Source: Candidatus Omnitrophica bacterium UBA1562 (GTDB taxonomy: Bacteria; Omnitrophota; Gorgyraeia; Gygaellales; Profunditerraquicolaceae). From it: a stretch of DNA of 16,796 nt. The DNA is taken from positions 1,778-18,573 of the forward strand of contig DCOU01000153.1 in NCBI GenBank assembly GCA_002322525.1. The letters run 5' to 3'. The translations under genes and the position numbers were made by a program. Of this stretch, positions 15,626-16,796 are shown in pieces. Under the pieces are notes generated by a model that had not been told where the DNA came from, did not search any database, and was given only the letters and a program-made list of their open reading frames with translations. The first letter of the stretch is position 1. Every line of letters starts with the position of its first letter.

Positions 15626-16775
15626 ATATCACTCCTTTATTTTTAATCGTACCCTCATATAGATTCTCGTTCTTTCTTATCATATTTGTAAGGGTGAAAT
15701 TAAAATCCAAACTCTCCCTTGCGTTTTGCCCCATTTGCGCTCTCAGGTTTTTATCCTTTAATAAAACAGCTAATCTCTCTGACATCTTGAGCATATCTCC
15801 AGGTGGAACCAGAAAACCTGACTTGCCTTCCACAATTACCTCTCCAATGCCGCCGGTATTGGTAGCAATAATTGGCTTACTAGATGCCATAGCTTCTAAG
15901 ACCGCGATGGGTAAACCTTCCCATAAAGAGGTAAGCACAAATACATCTATTGCCGATAATATTCTGGGAATGTCCCTGCGCCGGCCGGTTAAAATAACCT
16001 GTTTCTCTAAATTAAATTTGCGGATTAATCTTTCTATCTTTTTACGCAAGATGCCATCGCCCACTAAGATAAATCTCACGTCTGGCAAGACTTTCTTTAC
16101 TAAAAAGGCGAGTCTAATAAAATCTTGGGGAGATTTTTGAGGTTTAAAACAGGAAACCATACAGACTACTAAACCGTTTGTGTTTATTCCTAATTCTTTC
16201 CTTATATTTTGGCCTCTTGTGCCAAACTCTGTATAGTCAATGCCATAGTGGATAAGGCTGTATTTATTCTCCTTGCCAATATGATTATATAGGCCTTTTT
16301 GCTTATCATAATTTGAAACCACGATTAGTTTATCTGTAAAGTGCGCAATAAGCCTTTCTAGCCAGATAAAAAATAACCGCACCAGGATTGGCTGATAATC
16401 ATTGAAGCTCCACCCATGAACAGTATGGACAATAATCTTTACTCTGGCTAATCGAGCTCCCCAGCGGCCTAAAATTCCAGCTTTTGAACTATGGGTGTGA
16501 ACAATTTCAATATTATTTTTTTTAATAAACCGATAAATTTCAATTAAAGCCAGAAGGTCTTTTAAGGGGTTTATTGGACGCTCTAAACATATTGATTTCT
16601 TTATTGTTAGCCCATTTATGGATAAGGCTTCGGGGAGCAAGAATCCATCTTGGGCAGTAAATAAGAATAAGTGAAATTTTTCTTTATTTAAATGCCTGAT
16701 TAAGCTTAATAATTGCTTTTGGGCGCCTCCTAATTCTAATTTAGTAATTACATAGAGAAGATTAATTCTTTGCAT
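15615..16775 (-). CDS. GT4-family glycosyltransferase
   Basis: This is a cytoplasmic retaining GT-B enzyme of 386 aa. The N-terminal half opens LLYVITKLELGGAQKQLLSL (6-25) with the GGAQ loop. It then shows VHTHSSKAGILGRWGARLA (92-110) and VHTVHGWSF (116-124). The C-terminal half has SCFKPQKSPQDFI (208-220) and FILVGDG (235-241). SLWEGLPIAVLEAMASSKPI (283-302) carries an intact E286-x7-E294 motif for the nucleotide sugar, followed by GGIGEVI. The ATG at 16775 is fixed by an in-frame TAG immediately upstream; no Shine-Dalgarno is visible in the 21 remaining bases. It lies directly ahead of the polyprenyl-phosphate transferase gene and may add the second sugar of the lipid-linked chain. It is the first gene in the window but perhaps not the first of the operon. 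Confidence 0.94.
   Translation of the reverse strand: MQRINLLYVITKLELGGAQKQLLSLIRHLNKEKFHLFLFTAQDGFLLPEALSINGLTIKKSICLERPINPLKDLLALIEIYRFIKKNNIEIVHTHSSKAGILGRWGARLARVKIIVHTVHGWSFNDYQPILVRLFFIWLERLIAHFTDKLIVVSNYDKQKGLYNHIGKENKYSLIHYGIDYTEFGTRGQNIRKELGINTNGLVVCMVSCFKPQKSPQDFIRLAFLVKKVLPDVRFILVGDGILRKKIERLIRKFNLEKQVILTGRRRDIPRILSAIDVFVLTSLWEGLPIAVLEAMASSKPIIATNTGGIGEVIVEGKSGFLVPPGDMLKMSERLAVLLKDKNLRAQMGQNARESLDFNFTLTNMIRKNENLYEGTIKNKGVIYAN
15632..15636 (-). promoter_or_regulatory. Ribosome binding site of the sugar-1-phosphate transferase gene
   Basis: AGGAG on the minus strand lies within the last codons of the upstream glycosyltransferase gene, six bases from ATG 15625. It is one of the clearer Shine-Dalgarno sites in the operon, implying independent initiation despite the 11-base overlap. 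Confidence 0.7.
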
Positions 16776-16796
16776 CTAAACAACACTACTATGTTA

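Overview
The window is AT-rich and holds one tightly packed minus-strand operon. It enters at the right edge (16775) and runs to about 754. At the left edge it meets, tail to tail, the 3' part of a plus-strand transposase gene. Eleven consecutive minus-strand genes overlap by a few bases or are separated by at most about 20, so they are almost certainly co-transcribed. The promoter must lie upstream of position 16796. No rRNA, tRNA, CRISPR array or complete mobile element is visible. The style (low GC, B12/radical-SAM proteins beside glycan genes, a Wzt-like ATPase with a long extension) would suit an uncultured Gram-negative lineage such as Omnitrophota. That placement is an impression from gene content, not a measured assignment.

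Reading in the direction of transcription, the first block (16775 to 9791) is a lipid-linked glycan assembly and export module. It encodes a GT4 glycosyltransferase, a WecA/MraY-family polyprenyl-phosphate sugar-1-phosphate transferase, an FAD-dependent UGM/PPO-like flavoprotein, an ABC-2 (Wzm-like) permease and a Wzt-like ATPase. The ATPase is far longer than usual (924 aa). After its nucleotide-binding domain it carries three copies of a roughly 210-residue domain that I do not recognise, marked by a conserved SQIW motif.

The second block (9810 to 2361) is a radical-SAM battery. A 1285-aa protein contains a fourth copy of the same unknown domain, followed by two complete cobalamin-binding/radical-SAM modules in one chain. 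Three paralogous radical-SAM/SPASM proteins follow in tandem. The operon ends with an unlisted 44-aa single-span membrane peptide (2217..2351), a second GT4 glycosyltransferase and a 90-aa beta-rich protein of unknown function, then a probable intrinsic terminator.

My working hypothesis, which is inference, starts from ABC-dependent O-antigen export. In the known systems the Wzt C-terminal domain recognises a chemically marked glycan end. Here the exporter ATPase and a B12-radical-SAM enzyme share the same accessory domain. Both may therefore dock on the same lipid-linked glycan, with radical chemistry placing the modification that the exporter reads. The substrate, the exact reactions and the role of the shared domain cannot be settled from sequence alone.
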